Assembly (NCBI RefSeq): GCF_039631355.1
Contig: NZ_JBDIVF010000001.1
Location: 744,001-808,000 of the forward strand
Length of the DNA: 64,000 bases
Source of the DNA: Uliginosibacterium paludis
Lineage (GTDB): Bacteria; Pseudomonadota; Gammaproteobacteria; Burkholderiales; Rhodocyclaceae
Direction: 5' to 3'
Each line of letters starts with the position of its first letter. Position 1 is the stretch's first letter. The notes under the pieces are model-generated. The model searched no databases and was not told where the DNA came from. It was given only the letters and a program-made list of their open reading frames with translations. Both the position numbers and the translations under genes were made by a program. This document shows, one piece after another, positions 8,811 to 16,774 of this stretch.

Positions 8811-9730
8811 CACAGCTCCTTCCGGATATCGACCAGCCGGGTCAGGCCCCAGATGATCATCAGTACGACCGCCAGCAGGATCACCGCATTGGCCGCGGCG
8901 AGCGGAAACTGCAGATAGCTCGTCTGCACCTGGATGATCTTGCCGACCGAGGCGATCTGCTGACCGCCCATGACGCCGATGGTCACGAAATCCCCCATCA
9001 CGATGGTGATCACGAAGATCGAGCCGATGATGATGCCGGTGCGCGAGAGCGGAATGATCACGTTCCAGAGGATCTGCCAGCCGCTGGCGCCGGCATCGAG
9101 CGCGGCTTCGATCAGCGAGCGGTCGATGCGCATCATCGAGTTGAAGATGGGCACGATCATGAACACGGTGAAGAGGTGCACGAAGGCCAGCACCACCGAA
9201 AAAGGCGAATAGAGCAACCACTCGACGGGCTGCGACACGATGCCCAGATGCATCAGTGCGTCATTGACCAGCCCGTTGCGCCCGAGCAGCGGCATCCAGG
9301 AGATCATGCGGATGACATTCGAGGTCCAGAACGGGATTGTGCACAGCACGAAGAGCAGCGTCTGCATGGCCGTGCTGCGTACGTGAAAGGCCACGAAATA
9401 GGCCACGGTGAAGCCGATGAGCAGCGTGAAGAACCAGGCGAGGAAGCTGAATTTGAGCGTCGAGAGATAGGTCTTGAAGGTGACGCACATCTCCGCGGTA
9501 TTGCTGCAGCCCTCGAAGATGGACATGTAATTCTTGCCGGTGAAGGCGGGGATCATTTCGTACTCGGTGGCATCCCAGAAACTTACCGCCACGATCAATG
9601 CCAGTGGAATGATGAAGAAGAGCAGGAAGACCAGCGAATAGGGCGTGGCCTGCGCCCAGCCTGGCATGCCGTGCGTGCGCCATCTGGCGCGCATCGGGCT
9701 GGCAGAGGGAGTCATGAAGCTGTTGGCCAT
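8810..9730 (-). CDS. ABC transporter permease (PotB-like)
   Basis: Inner-membrane permease of 306 residues with six predicted helices, including LVFLLFFIIPLALIVAVSFWD near the start. The ATPase-contact loop reads EAALDAGASGWQILWNVIIPLSRTG. I chose the ATG at 9730 because an earlier in-frame ATG (9772) falls inside the strong hairpin at 9758-9785. PotB-type permeases often have a long external loop after the first helix; one is visible here (about residues 45-75, with two cysteines). Confidence 0.87.
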   Translation of the reverse strand: MANSFMTPSASPMRARWRTHGMPGWAQATPYSLVFLLFFIIPLALIVAVSFWDATEYEMIPAFTGKNYMSIFEGCSNTAEMCVTFKTYLSTLKFSFLAWFFTLLIGFTVAYFVAFHVRSTAMQTLLFVLCTIPFWTSNVIRMISWMPLLGRNGLVNDALMHLGIVSQPVEWLLYSPFSVVLAFVHLFTVFMIVPIFNSMMRIDRSLIEAALDAGASGWQILWNVIIPLSRTGIIIGSIFVITIVMGDFVTIGVMGGQQIASVGKIIQVQTSYLQFPLAAANAVILLAVVLMIIWGLTRLVDIRKEL

Positions 9731-9757
9731 CTCGGTTTCCGGCAGGGATCGATCAAT

Positions 9758-9785
9758 GAAGCACCCGGCCACGGCCGGGCGCTTC
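9758..9785 (-). promoter_or_regulatory. Intercistronic hairpin between the solute-binding protein and permease genes
   Basis: GAAGC/GCTTC and CCCGGCC/GGCCGGG arms give a nearly continuous GC-rich stem with one mismatch. There is no T tract on the minus strand, so it is better read as an mRNA-stabilising or partial-termination element. Such an element would allow more binding protein than permease to be made. Confidence 0.55.
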
Positions 9786-9801
9786 GCTACTCAGTTGAAG
9801 C

Positions 9802-11106
9802 TCAGGCCGCGACGAACTCGTTCCACTTGCGAACCATGTACTCGTTCTCGTCCATCACCGCGTTCCAGCAGGCAATGCCGCCCATGCGCTGCTCGTAGGA
9901 GCCGCCATCGCGCACCGCACCGGCCTTGGCCAGTAGTTCGCCGTTGGGCGCCTTGATGTCCTTCGCGGCAGGCTTGCCTTCCATCCAGTAGGCCCACTCG
10001 TAGGCTTCCATCCTGGCCTTGGCCGTGTCGAGCACCGCGCTGTAGTAGCCCTGGCGATTGAGGTAGGCACCGGCCCAGCCATCGAGGAACCAGTTGATGA
10101 ACTCATAGACCGCATCCGCCTTCTTGCCCTTGACGCTCTTCGGCACGCCGAAACCGGCAGCCCAGGCGCGATAGCCTTCCTTGAGCGGCTGGAAATTGCA
10201 GGCGATGCCCTTGGTGCGCACGGCCGTCACGGCCGGCGACCACATCGACTGGATCACCACTTCGCCGGACGCCATCAGGTTCACGCTCTCGTTGAAGTCC
10301 TTCCACAGCGCGCGGAACTGGCCGGCTTTCTTCGCTTCGATCAGGGTCTTGATCGTGAGGTCGATCTCCGCGCGGGTCATGTTGCCCTTGTCGGCATACT
10401 TGTGAAGGCCCATTGCCTCCACCACCATTGCCGCATCCATGATGCCGATCGAGGGGATGTTCAGGATGGCGGCCTTGCCCTTGAACTCGGGGTTCAGCAA
10501 CTCCTTCCAGGAGTCGATCGGGCGCTTGATCAGATCCGGCCGGATGCCCAGCGTGTCGGCGTTGTAGACGGTCGGGATCAGCGTCATCCACTCGGTGGGC
10601 GTGGCCGAAAATTTCTTCGAGGCCGGGCCTTCGAGGAACATCACTTTCTTGGGCGCCGTGCCCTGGTCGCCCACCTTCTTGCCTGCGATCTCGCCCTTGG
10701 TGAAAAGCGGCGTGATCCTGTCGGCATTCTTGATGCGCTTGGCATCAATCGCGAGCAGATTGCCGGTCGGCATGATCTTCTTCAGCGAGAAGTACTCGGT
10801 GTCGATCAGGTCGAAACTGTTCGGCGCGGTCACCGCGCGCTTGGTCACTTCATCGGTGGTGACCGGGATGTACTGGATCTCGATGCCGGTGTCGGCCTTG
10901 AATTTTTCCGCGATCGCCTTGTCCTGGTTCACCGCGGTCCCCAGGTAGCGCAGGACCAGTTTTTCCTGGGCATGAATGGCCGGAAACACCCCGGCCGCCA
11001 GAATGCCTGCGGTGCCCTTGAGCAGCAGACGCCGGGTGGGGCTGACCCCTTCGTTCGCTTCGGGAGCCTGGTCTTGCCCGGCCCGGCCGGATTCATTCTT
11101 CGCCAT
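9802..11106 (-). CDS. ABC transporter solute-binding protein, Tat-exported
   Basis: Periplasmic receptor of 434 residues. The N-terminus has a twin-arginine motif (PTRRLLLKG) followed by a hydrophobic stretch ending AIHA, indicating Tat rather than Sec export. The mature chain (KLVLRYLGTAVNQDKAIAEKF onwards) resembles PotD/family 1 extracellular binding proteins. The ATG at 11106 has GGAG 6 bases upstream; in-frame upstream ATGs at 11118 and 11130 lack this. The ligand is unknown. The transporter class and the adjacent racemase suggest a polyamine-, opine- or amino-acid-like compound. Confidence 0.85.
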   Translation of the reverse strand: MAKNESGRAGQDQAPEANEGVSPTRRLLLKGTAGILAAGVFPAIHAQEKLVLRYLGTAVNQDKAIAEKFKADTGIEIQYIPVTTDEVTKRAVTAPNSFDLIDTEYFSLKKIMPTGNLLAIDAKRIKNADRITPLFTKGEIAGKKVGDQGTAPKKVMFLEGPASKKFSATPTEWMTLIPTVYNADTLGIRPDLIKRPIDSWKELLNPEFKGKAAILNIPSIGIMDAAMVVEAMGLHKYADKGNMTRAEIDLTIKTLIEAKKAGQFRALWKDFNESVNLMASGEVVIQSMWSPAVTAVRTKGIACNFQPLKEGYRAWAAGFGVPKSVKGKKADAVYEFINWFLDGWAGAYLNRQGYYSAVLDTAKARMEAYEWAYWMEGKPAAKDIKAPNGELLAKAGAVRDGGSYEQRMGGIACWNAVMDENEYMVRKWNEFVAA

Positions 11107-11159
11107 CGTCATCTCCATTCGGAACTGCACTGAAAGAGCCGGTCTGACCGGCAGAAAAA

Positions 11160-12152
11160 TCAGGCCAGCGCGTGAACGTCAGTGCTCACCCAGTTGGCAT
11201 GAACCTGGTCACCCGGTTGCCAGGGCGCGGCAAAGAACTCGCGCTCGGGCACCATCACGGAAAACTCGCTGATCGCGTCATGCGCCAGTTCGACCAGCAC
11301 ATAGGTCCCCTGGTATTCCACCGCCGCGACCTGCGCCCTTACGCATTCGCTGCCAACCAGAGGCTCGCGCGTCAGCTGCATGCGGTCGGCACGCACGGAA
11401 ATCCGCTGCGCTCCCAGAGTCAGCACGTTGTGCCCACCCATGAAGCGGGCCACGAACTCGGTGGCCGGCGCGTTGAACAACTGGTGCGGCGTAGCCACCT
11501 GCTCGATGCGACCGGCATTCATGACCACCACCTGATCGGCCAGCGCCATGGCCTCCTCCTGCGAGTGCGTCACATGCACGAAGGTGAAACCAAGCTCGCT
11601 TTGCCAGCGCTTGAGTTCGGCACGCATGCGGATGCGCAGGAAGGGGTCCAGCGCGGAGAGCGGCTCGTCGAGCAGCAGCACGCGCGGCTCGGTGATCAGC
11701 GCGCGGGCCAGCGCCACGCGCTGCTGCTGACCACCGGAGAGCTCGGAAGGTTTTCGCGATGCGTATGGCCCCATCGCCACGCGCTCCAGAAGCGCCTGCG
11801 CGCGGCTGTGCCGGGCCTGCCTGTCGACGCCCTTCATCTTGAGACTGAAGGCCACATTGTCGAGCACCGACAGATGCGGAAAGAGCGCGTAACTCTGGAA
11901 CATCATTGCAGTGCCCCGCTCGGCGGCCGGCAGTTCGGTGATGTTGCGGTCACCCAGCAGGATGTCGCCATCACTGGCGCTTTCATGCCCGGCAATCATT
12001 CTCAGGGTGGAGGTCTTGCCACAGCCCGACGGCCCCAGCAGGCAGCAGTAGCTGCCGGAAGGAATCGTCAGGTTGATCGCATCGACGGCAGTGACCTTGC
12101 CGTAACACTTGCTGAGCTTGATGAGTTCGAGTTGGGATGCCTTGTTGTCCAT
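11160..12152 (-). CDS. ABC transporter ATP-binding protein (PotA-like)
   Basis: Cytoplasmic ATPase of 330 residues that energises the importer. Walker A is GPSGCGKTS, the signature LSGGQQQRVALARAL, Walker B VLLLDEPLSALD, and the switch histidine lies in HVTHSQEEAMAL. The C-terminal hundred residues form a TOBE-type regulatory domain. It is the first gene of the leftward operon, 53 bp ahead of the binding-protein gene. Confidence 0.92.
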   Translation of the reverse strand: MDNKASQLELIKLSKCYGKVTAVDAINLTIPSGSYCCLLGPSGCGKTSTLRMIAGHESASDGDILLGDRNITELPAAERGTAMMFQSYALFPHLSVLDNVAFSLKMKGVDRQARHSRAQALLERVAMGPYASRKPSELSGGQQQRVALARALITEPRVLLLDEPLSALDPFLRIRMRAELKRWQSELGFTFVHVTHSQEEAMALADQVVVMNAGRIEQVATPHQLFNAPATEFVARFMGGHNVLTLGAQRISVRADRMQLTREPLVGSECVRAQVAAVEYQGTYVLVELAHDAISEFSVMVPEREFFAAPWQPGDQVHANWVSTDVHALA

Positions 12153-12231
12153 GATCGCCCTTTCATGACAACACCTAGCACTTCACATGCCAGAAAAATG
12201 GCGAGAGAAAAATCCATTACAAAACAAGGCA

Positions 12232-12260
12232 ATGCAAAAACATCCGGCCATTTTTTGCAT
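12232..12260. promoter_or_regulatory. Inverted repeat upstream of the ABC operon, candidate operator
   Basis: ATGCAAAAA and TTTTTGCAT form 9-bp arms separated by 11 bp, in an AT-rich intergenic patch about 80 bp before the ATPase start. This is where the GntR protein encoded in the same operon could bind. No convincing -35/-10 pair was identified around it. Confidence 0.5.
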
Positions 12261-12376
12261 ACAATCCAGAAACGGAATGCACGCAATCCGGGCAAAAGGC
12301 ACTGTGGCGGCACATGCGGCATCCGCAACGCTGCCTCACCCGAAAAGTGATGCGCAGGACCAGGCCGCGAGGGAAC

Positions 12377-13243
12377 TCAGCCCTTGAGTTTCAGGGCTTC
12401 TTCGTAGAGGGCGTTCTTCGGCAGACCGGTGATGTCCGCCGCAAGGCGAGCGGCCGTCTTGAGCGGCAACTCGGCCAGCAGCAGCCGGAGGATGCGTCCG
12501 GCTTCCGGCGGCAGGCCCTCGGCCCGCGGGGCAGGCCCGACCAGCAGCACGAATTCGCCGCGCTGCCGGTTGGCATCTTCCGCGAGCCAGCTGCGGGCCT
12601 CCGCCAGCGGCATGCGGGCGATCTGCTCGAAAAGCTTGGTGAGCTCGCGCGCAAACACGATTTCACGGGCCGGCTCGAGCGTAGCGACAAGATCCTCGAC
12701 AGTCTCCAGCACGCGATGCGGCGCCTCGTAGAACACCAGCGTGGCATCAACGCTGCGGAGTGCGTCGAGTGCCGCGCGCCGGGCTGCGGACTTCGGCGGC
12801 AGGAATCCATGAAAATGAAAATGCGCCGCAGTCAGGCCGGAGGCCGACAGGGCCGTAATGGCCGCACAGGCCCCGGGCACCGGCACGACGACATGCCCGG
12901 CTTCCTGCACGCGGGCCACCAGTCGCGCGCCGGGGTCCGACACGGCCGGCGTGCCCGCATCGGTAATCAGCGCCACATGCTGCCCGGCCTCCAGCATCGC
13001 GATGATGCGCGTCGCGCCCTCCTGCTCGTTGTGTTCGTGCAGCGCAAGCATCTTGGCGCTGATGCCATGAGCATCAAGCAGTTTCACGCTGTGCCGGGTG
13101 TCTTCGGCCGCAATCACGTTGACCGCGGCCAACACGGACAATGCCCGCAAGGTGATGTCCTGACGGTTGCCGAGCGGAGTCGCCACAACATACAGCGCTG
13201 GAGAAGCATGGAGCGGATTGTCGTCGGACAGGAGAGAGGCCAT
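12377..13243 (-). CDS. rsmI: 16S rRNA 2'-O-ribose C1402 methyltransferase
   Basis: SAM-dependent tetrapyrrole-methylase-fold enzyme that methylates the ribose of C1402 in the decoding centre. It has 288 residues (E. coli RsmI has 286). Blocks seen are LYVVATPLGNRQDITLRAL, VIAAEDTRHS, ITDAGTPAVSDPGARLV, VPVPGACAAITAL and FYEAPHRVLETVEDL. The ATG at 13243 places LYVVATPLGN about 17 residues in, as in E. coli. It diverges from yraN, and the two start codons overlap in CATG. Confidence 0.93.
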   Translation of the reverse strand: MASLLSDDNPLHASPALYVVATPLGNRQDITLRALSVLAAVNVIAAEDTRHSVKLLDAHGISAKMLALHEHNEQEGATRIIAMLEAGQHVALITDAGTPAVSDPGARLVARVQEAGHVVVPVPGACAAITALSASGLTAAHFHFHGFLPPKSAARRAALDALRSVDATLVFYEAPHRVLETVEDLVATLEPAREIVFARELTKLFEQIARMPLAEARSWLAEDANRQRGEFVLLVGPAPRAEGLPPEAGRILRLLLAELPLKTAARLAADITGLPKNALYEEALKLKG

Positions 13244-13682
13244 GAGCAGCTTGAGCGAGGGAGTCGCGTGGGTCAGGAAGGCGTTCGATTGTCTGCTGCA
13301 CGGACAGCCACCGCAAGTGGCGCCCACGCGTGGAGCCCGCGCCGAAATGCTCGCCGAGCGGGAGTTGCGCACCCACGGCGCGCGCATCCTGGCACGCAAC
13401 GCCCGCTATCGGGGCGGCGAGATCGACCTGATCGCCGAACATGAGGGCTGCATCGCTTTCGTCGAAGTCCGTCTGCGCAGCCGCACCGACTACGGTGGAG
13501 CCGCTGCCAGCATCACCATCGCCAAGCAGCGGCGGATCGTGCTGGCCGCGCGCCACTGGCTCCGGGATGCGGGCCAGATGCACCGCCACAAGCCCTGCCG
13601 CTTCGACGCCATGCTCTACGACAGCCTGGACGAGAATCACGTCGAATGGCTTCGCTCCGCCTTCGACGCGCGCACGAGCTGA
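13242..13682 (+). CDS. yraN: YraN family (UPF0102) endonuclease-like protein
   Basis: Small protein of 146 residues with the PD-(D/E)XK-like core of UPF0102. Blocks include AEMLAERELRTHGARILARNARYRGGEIDLI, FVEVRLRSRTDYGGAAASI and CRFDAML. The putative catalytic acids lie in GEIDLI and VEVR. The cellular role is unproven. The neighbourhood with rsmI, diaA and dolP matches the E. coli yraL-yraN-diaA-yraP region. The ATG at 13242 leaves about 35 residues before the conserved core, slightly long for the family. Confidence 0.85.
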   Translation: MSSLSEGVAWVRKAFDCLLHGQPPQVAPTRGARAEMLAERELRTHGARILARNARYRGGEIDLIAEHEGCIAFVEVRLRSRTDYGGAAASITIAKQRRIVLAARHWLRDAGQMHRHKPCRFDAMLYDSLDENHVEWLRSAFDARTS

Positions 13683-14062
13683 TGCGCTTCGCCAGGCGCC
13701 TCCTGCCCTGCCTGCTCGTGCTGAGCAGTGCCAGCCTGCCGGCCGCGCGCATGATCATCCAGCGCAGCCCGCTGGCCGGCTTCACCCACCACGCAGCCCC
13801 GGAAGTCTGGGCCCGGCTGAGCGAAGGGGACCGGGTCGAGCTGGCGCTGGACAGCAGGAATCCGCATGACAGCCAGGCCGTACAGGTGCATTGGCAAGGC
13901 CGGCTGCTGGGCTACCTGCCACGGCAGGACAACGGCGCCCTCGCTCGCGCCCTGCATCAGGGCCTGCCGCTGGAGGCCCGGATCAGCCGCCTGCGCCCGC
14001 ATCCCGACCCGCGGCAGCGCATCGAGATCGAGGTCAGCGCACTCGCCGCGCATGGCGGTTGA
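13682..14062 (+). CDS. HIRAN-domain protein with a signal peptide
   Basis: Small protein of 126 residues. The first 22 residues (MRFARRLLPCLLVL...SLPAA) look like a Sec signal peptide. The rest is a single HIRAN domain: SPLAGFTHHAAPEVW, LSEGDRVELALDSRNPHDSQAV and GRLLGYLPRQDN. HIRAN domains bind DNA ends in SWI/SNF helicases, so an exported stand-alone copy is odd. The start overlaps the yraN stop by one base (TGATG), showing coupling to yraN. Its function is unknown. Confidence 0.72.
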   Translation: MRFARRLLPCLLVLSSASLPAARMIIQRSPLAGFTHHAAPEVWARLSEGDRVELALDSRNPHDSQAVQVHWQGRLLGYLPRQDNGALARALHQGLPLEARISRLRPHPDPRQRIEIEVSALAAHGG

Positions 14063-14311
14063 CCCTGAGCAAGAGCCGCGCGGGAAGCCGCCCCTGTGCG
14101 GCGCTGCACAAGTGCGCCTGCCCATGGATTGGGGTAAACTCCAAAGGCTTTTGTGCCGCACGCACCGGCCCGGATCGCCTCCGGCGGACAGCCCGATGAC
14201 ACGTCGGGCCTCGCATCGCGAACCGGAATCCGGACCTGGCGGGCGCCACTGAACACCGACGGCCCACTCCCCCTTGCGGACGGGCTTTTTCAATAATGGG
14301 AGAGTTACAGA
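14063..14311 (+). other. 249-bp intergenic leader with several hairpins, no gene seen
   Basis: This region holds an imperfect 16-bp palindrome TTGGGGTAAACTCCAA at 14129-14144. A GCCCGA/TCGGGC hairpin lies near 14193-14211, and an AATGGGAGAG ribosome-binding site precedes the next gene. No protein-coding frame, tRNA or riboswitch class was recognised. Confidence 0.4.
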
Positions 14312-15085
14312 ATGAGCAATCCTTTCGATCTGACCGGCAAGGTCGCCCTCATCACCGGCGGCGCCCAGGGTATCGGTGCAGCCATCGCCGCCAAGGTCGC
14401 TGAAGCCGGCGCCAATGTCATCTGTGCCGACTTCGCACCGATGGCTGCCGAATCCACCGCCGCCATGGACGCTGCCGTCGCCAAGACCGGTGGCAAGTGG
14501 TGGTATCTGCAAGCCAACCTGACCGAGAAGGGTGCTCCCCAGAAGGTCATCGACGAAGCCGTGAAGCTGGCCGGCCAGGTCGACCTGCTGGGCAACGTCG
14601 CCGGCACGATCCGCCGTGCTCCGTTCCTCGAGCACACCGAAGCCGATTTCGACTTCGTCATGCAGATCAACCTGTACGCGCCGATGTACCTGTCGCAAGC
14701 CTTCTGCCGCCACGTTGTGGGCCGCAACGGCACCGGCAAGATCATCAACATCTGCTCGATGCTCTCCTACCAGGGCGGCATCCTGGTGCCGGGCTACACC
14801 GCGTCCAAGCACGGTATCGCCGGCATCACCAAGCTGATCGCCAACGAAATGGGCACCAAGGGCATCAACTGTAACGGCATCGCCCCGGGCTACATCGCCA
14901 CCGCGAACACCGCCCCGATCCGTGCCGATGCAGAACGCAACAAGGCCATCCTGGACCGCATCCCCGCTGGTCGCTGGGGCGAGCCGGAAGATCTGGCCGG
15001 CACTGCCGTGTTCCTGTTCTCCGCCGCTTCCGACTACCTGAACGGCACCATCATCAACGTTGATGGTGGCTGGCAGGCACGCTGA
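14312..15085 (+). CDS. Short-chain dehydrogenase, KduD-like (2-dehydro-3-deoxy-gluconate 5-dehydrogenase)
   Basis: NAD(P)-dependent oxidoreductase of 257 residues. The cofactor loop is TGGAQGIG (about 15-22), the catalytic serine is in NICSMLSYQGG (about 149), and Y162 and K166 lie in YTASK. SMLSYQGGI, IAPGYIATANT and ILDRIPAGRWGEPEDL closely match KduD of the pectin/hexuronate pathway. The structural NNAG motif reads NVAG. It sits alone between yraN and argC with its own leader and terminator, suggesting insertion into the old yraN-diaA order. Gluconate 5-dehydrogenase or another sugar-acid dehydrogenase is possible. Confidence 0.78.
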   Translation: MSNPFDLTGKVALITGGAQGIGAAIAAKVAEAGANVICADFAPMAAESTAAMDAAVAKTGGKWWYLQANLTEKGAPQKVIDEAVKLAGQVDLLGNVAGTIRRAPFLEHTEADFDFVMQINLYAPMYLSQAFCRHVVGRNGTGKIINICSMLSYQGGILVPGYTASKHGIAGITKLIANEMGTKGINCNGIAPGYIATANTAPIRADAERNKAILDRIPAGRWGEPEDLAGTAVFLFSAASDYLNGTIINVDGGWQAR

Positions 15086-15132
15086 GCCCAAGCTGCCGGG
15101 TCTTCCAGACCCGGCCTGAGACTTGAGCTGAA

Positions 15133-15168
15133 AAAACCCCTTCCGGGTGATCGGAGGGGGTTTTCTTT
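15133..15168 (+). terminator. Intrinsic terminator after the KduD-like gene
   Basis: AAAACCCCTTCCG pairs with CGGAGGGGGTTTT (13 bp, one G-T wobble) around a GGTGAT loop and runs into TTTTCTTTT. It starts 47 bp after the stop codon. Confidence 0.9.
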
Positions 15169-15224
15169 TGGGTCCCTCGTTTACAATCCGCTCTCCCCTG
15201 CGTCAAACGCACCCCGAGGCAAGC

Positions 15225-16181
15225 ATGACTTTCAAGGTTTTCATCGACGGCCGTCACGGCACCACCGGTCTCAAGATCGACGAACGTCTGGCCGGCCGCG
15301 CCGACATCGAAGTGCTGACGATTCCCGACGACCAGCGCAAGGATCCGCGCGTCAAGGCCGAGTTCATCAACCGTGCCGACATCGTGTTCCTTTGCCTGCC
15401 CGACGCAGCCTCAAGGGAATCCGTCGCGCTGCTGGCACCGGGCAACACCCGCACGCGCTTTCTGGACGCCAGCACCGCGCACCGCACGAATCCGGACTGG
15501 GTCTATGGCCTGCCGGAACTGCCCGGCCAGCGCGAACGCATCCGCCACTCCCAACGCATCGCCGTACCGGGTTGCCACGCCACCGGCTTCATCCTGCAGG
15601 TCGCACCGCTGATCGCGGCAGGCATCGTGCCGGCGGACTATCCGCTCACCTGCACCTCGCTGACCGGCTATTCCGGCGGTGGCAAGGAAATGATCGCCGA
15701 CTATGAAACGCAGGGCGCTCTGCCGGATCACATGCTGAGCCCGCGCATCTATGCGCTCGGGCTCGCCCACAAGCATCTGCCCGAGATGAAGGCGCTGACC
15801 GGTGCGGCTCACGCACCGGTGTTCAGTCCGGTCGTCGGTCCGTTTGCTCAGGGCATGCTGGTTTCGGTCCCGCTGCTGCCGCGCCTGCTGCCCGGCCAGC
15901 CCGGGCCGGAAGTGGTTCATGCCGCACTGTCTGCGGCCTATGCCGGCGAAGCCTGCGTGAAAGTCATGCCCCTGGGCGGCAGCGAGGGCGTCGAAGCCGG
16001 CTTCCTTCCTGCAACGCGCTGCAATGACACCAATCGTGCCGAGCTCTTCGTGTTCGGCCACGGTGAGCAGATCCTGCTGGTAGCCCGCTTCGACAATCTC
16101 GGCAAGGGAGCTTCGGGCGCGGCCATCCAGTGCATGAACATTGCACTCGGCTGCGATGAACTGACCGGCCTGGCGATCTGA
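15225..16181 (+). CDS. argC: N-acetyl-gamma-glutamyl-phosphate reductase, type 2
   Basis: Reduces N-acetyl-glutamyl phosphate to the semialdehyde in arginine synthesis. At 318 residues it is the short type 2 form. The N-terminus is VFIDGRHGTTGLKI, the catalytic cysteine is in VPGCHATGF, and the partner histidine lies in LAHKHLPEM. SLTGYSGGGKEMI is also typical. The ATG at 15225 has a GAGGC site upstream. It is followed after 1 bp by diaA, so the two genes are probably co-transcribed although their functions are unrelated. Confidence 0.9.
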   Translation: MTFKVFIDGRHGTTGLKIDERLAGRADIEVLTIPDDQRKDPRVKAEFINRADIVFLCLPDAASRESVALLAPGNTRTRFLDASTAHRTNPDWVYGLPELPGQRERIRHSQRIAVPGCHATGFILQVAPLIAAGIVPADYPLTCTSLTGYSGGGKEMIADYETQGALPDHMLSPRIYALGLAHKHLPEMKALTGAAHAPVFSPVVGPFAQGMLVSVPLLPRLLPGQPGPEVVHAALSAAYAGEACVKVMPLGGSEGVEAGFLPATRCNDTNRAELFVFGHGEQILLVARFDNLGKGASGAAIQCMNIALGCDELTGLAI

Positions 16182-16182
16182 C

Positions 16183-16773
16183 ATGGATCTGGCTTCCCGC
16201 ATCGCGCTGCACTTCGAAGACAGCGCCCACACCATCATGTCGGCCTCCGAGATGCTGGCCGTGCCCATCGCGGAGGCGACGGATCTGATGGTCCGCAGCC
16301 TGCTCGCGAACGGCAAGATCCTCGCGTGTGGCAACGGCGGCTCCGCTTCCGACGCCCAGCATTTCGTATCACAGCTCATCGGCCGGCATGAACGCGAACG
16401 GCCCGAACTGGCCGCGATCGCGCTCAATACCTGCAGCGCGACCATGAGTGCGGTCGCCAACAGCTATGCGTGGGATGAAGTGTTTGCCAAGCAGATCCGC
16501 GCACTCGGTCAGCCGGGTGACGTGCTGCTCGCCATTTCCACCAGCGGCAACTCGAGCAGCGTGATGGCTGCCATCGAGGCTGCGCACGAGCGCGACCTGC
16601 GTGTCGTCGCGCTCACCGGCAAGGGCGGTGGCAGCATCGGCAGCATGCTGCGCGAGGGTGACATCCACCTGTGCGTACAGCACGAACGCACCTCGCGCAT
16701 CCAGGAAATCCATATTCTTGCCATCCACTGCATCTGCGATGGCATCGACTGTTTGCTGATGGGAGAAGAATGA
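16183..16773 (+). CDS. diaA: SIS-domain protein, DiaA/GmhA family
   Basis: A 196-residue SIS protein. The phosphosugar-binding loops are CGNGGSASDAQHF and ISTSGNSSSV, and the C-terminal EIHILAIHCICDGID matches the GmhA/DiaA family. DiaA binds DnaA and times replication initiation in E. coli; GmhA makes heptose 7-phosphate for lipopolysaccharide. Position between yraN and the dolP-like gene matches E. coli diaA, which decides the name. The family overlap means sedoheptulose 7-phosphate isomerase activity cannot be excluded, and a separate heptose enzyme is encoded at 27148. Confidence 0.8.
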   Translation: MDLASRIALHFEDSAHTIMSASEMLAVPIAEATDLMVRSLLANGKILACGNGGSASDAQHFVSQLIGRHERERPELAAIALNTCSATMSAVANSYAWDEVFAKQIRALGQPGDVLLAISTSGNSSSVMAAIEAAHERDLRVVALTGKGGGSIGSMLREGDIHLCVQHERTSRIQEIHILAIHCICDGIDCLLMGEE

Positions 16774-16774
16774 G

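Noticed and set aside
12153..12376. Possible RNase P RNA gene next to rsmI
   Set aside because: The gap is only 224 bp, AT-rich in its middle, and shows none of the conserved RNase P RNA blocks. It holds the ABC operon control region instead.
14312..15085. NVAG in place of NNAG as a sign of an inactive dehydrogenase
   Set aside because: This substitution occurs in active short-chain dehydrogenases, and the Ser-Tyr-Lys catalytic set is intact.
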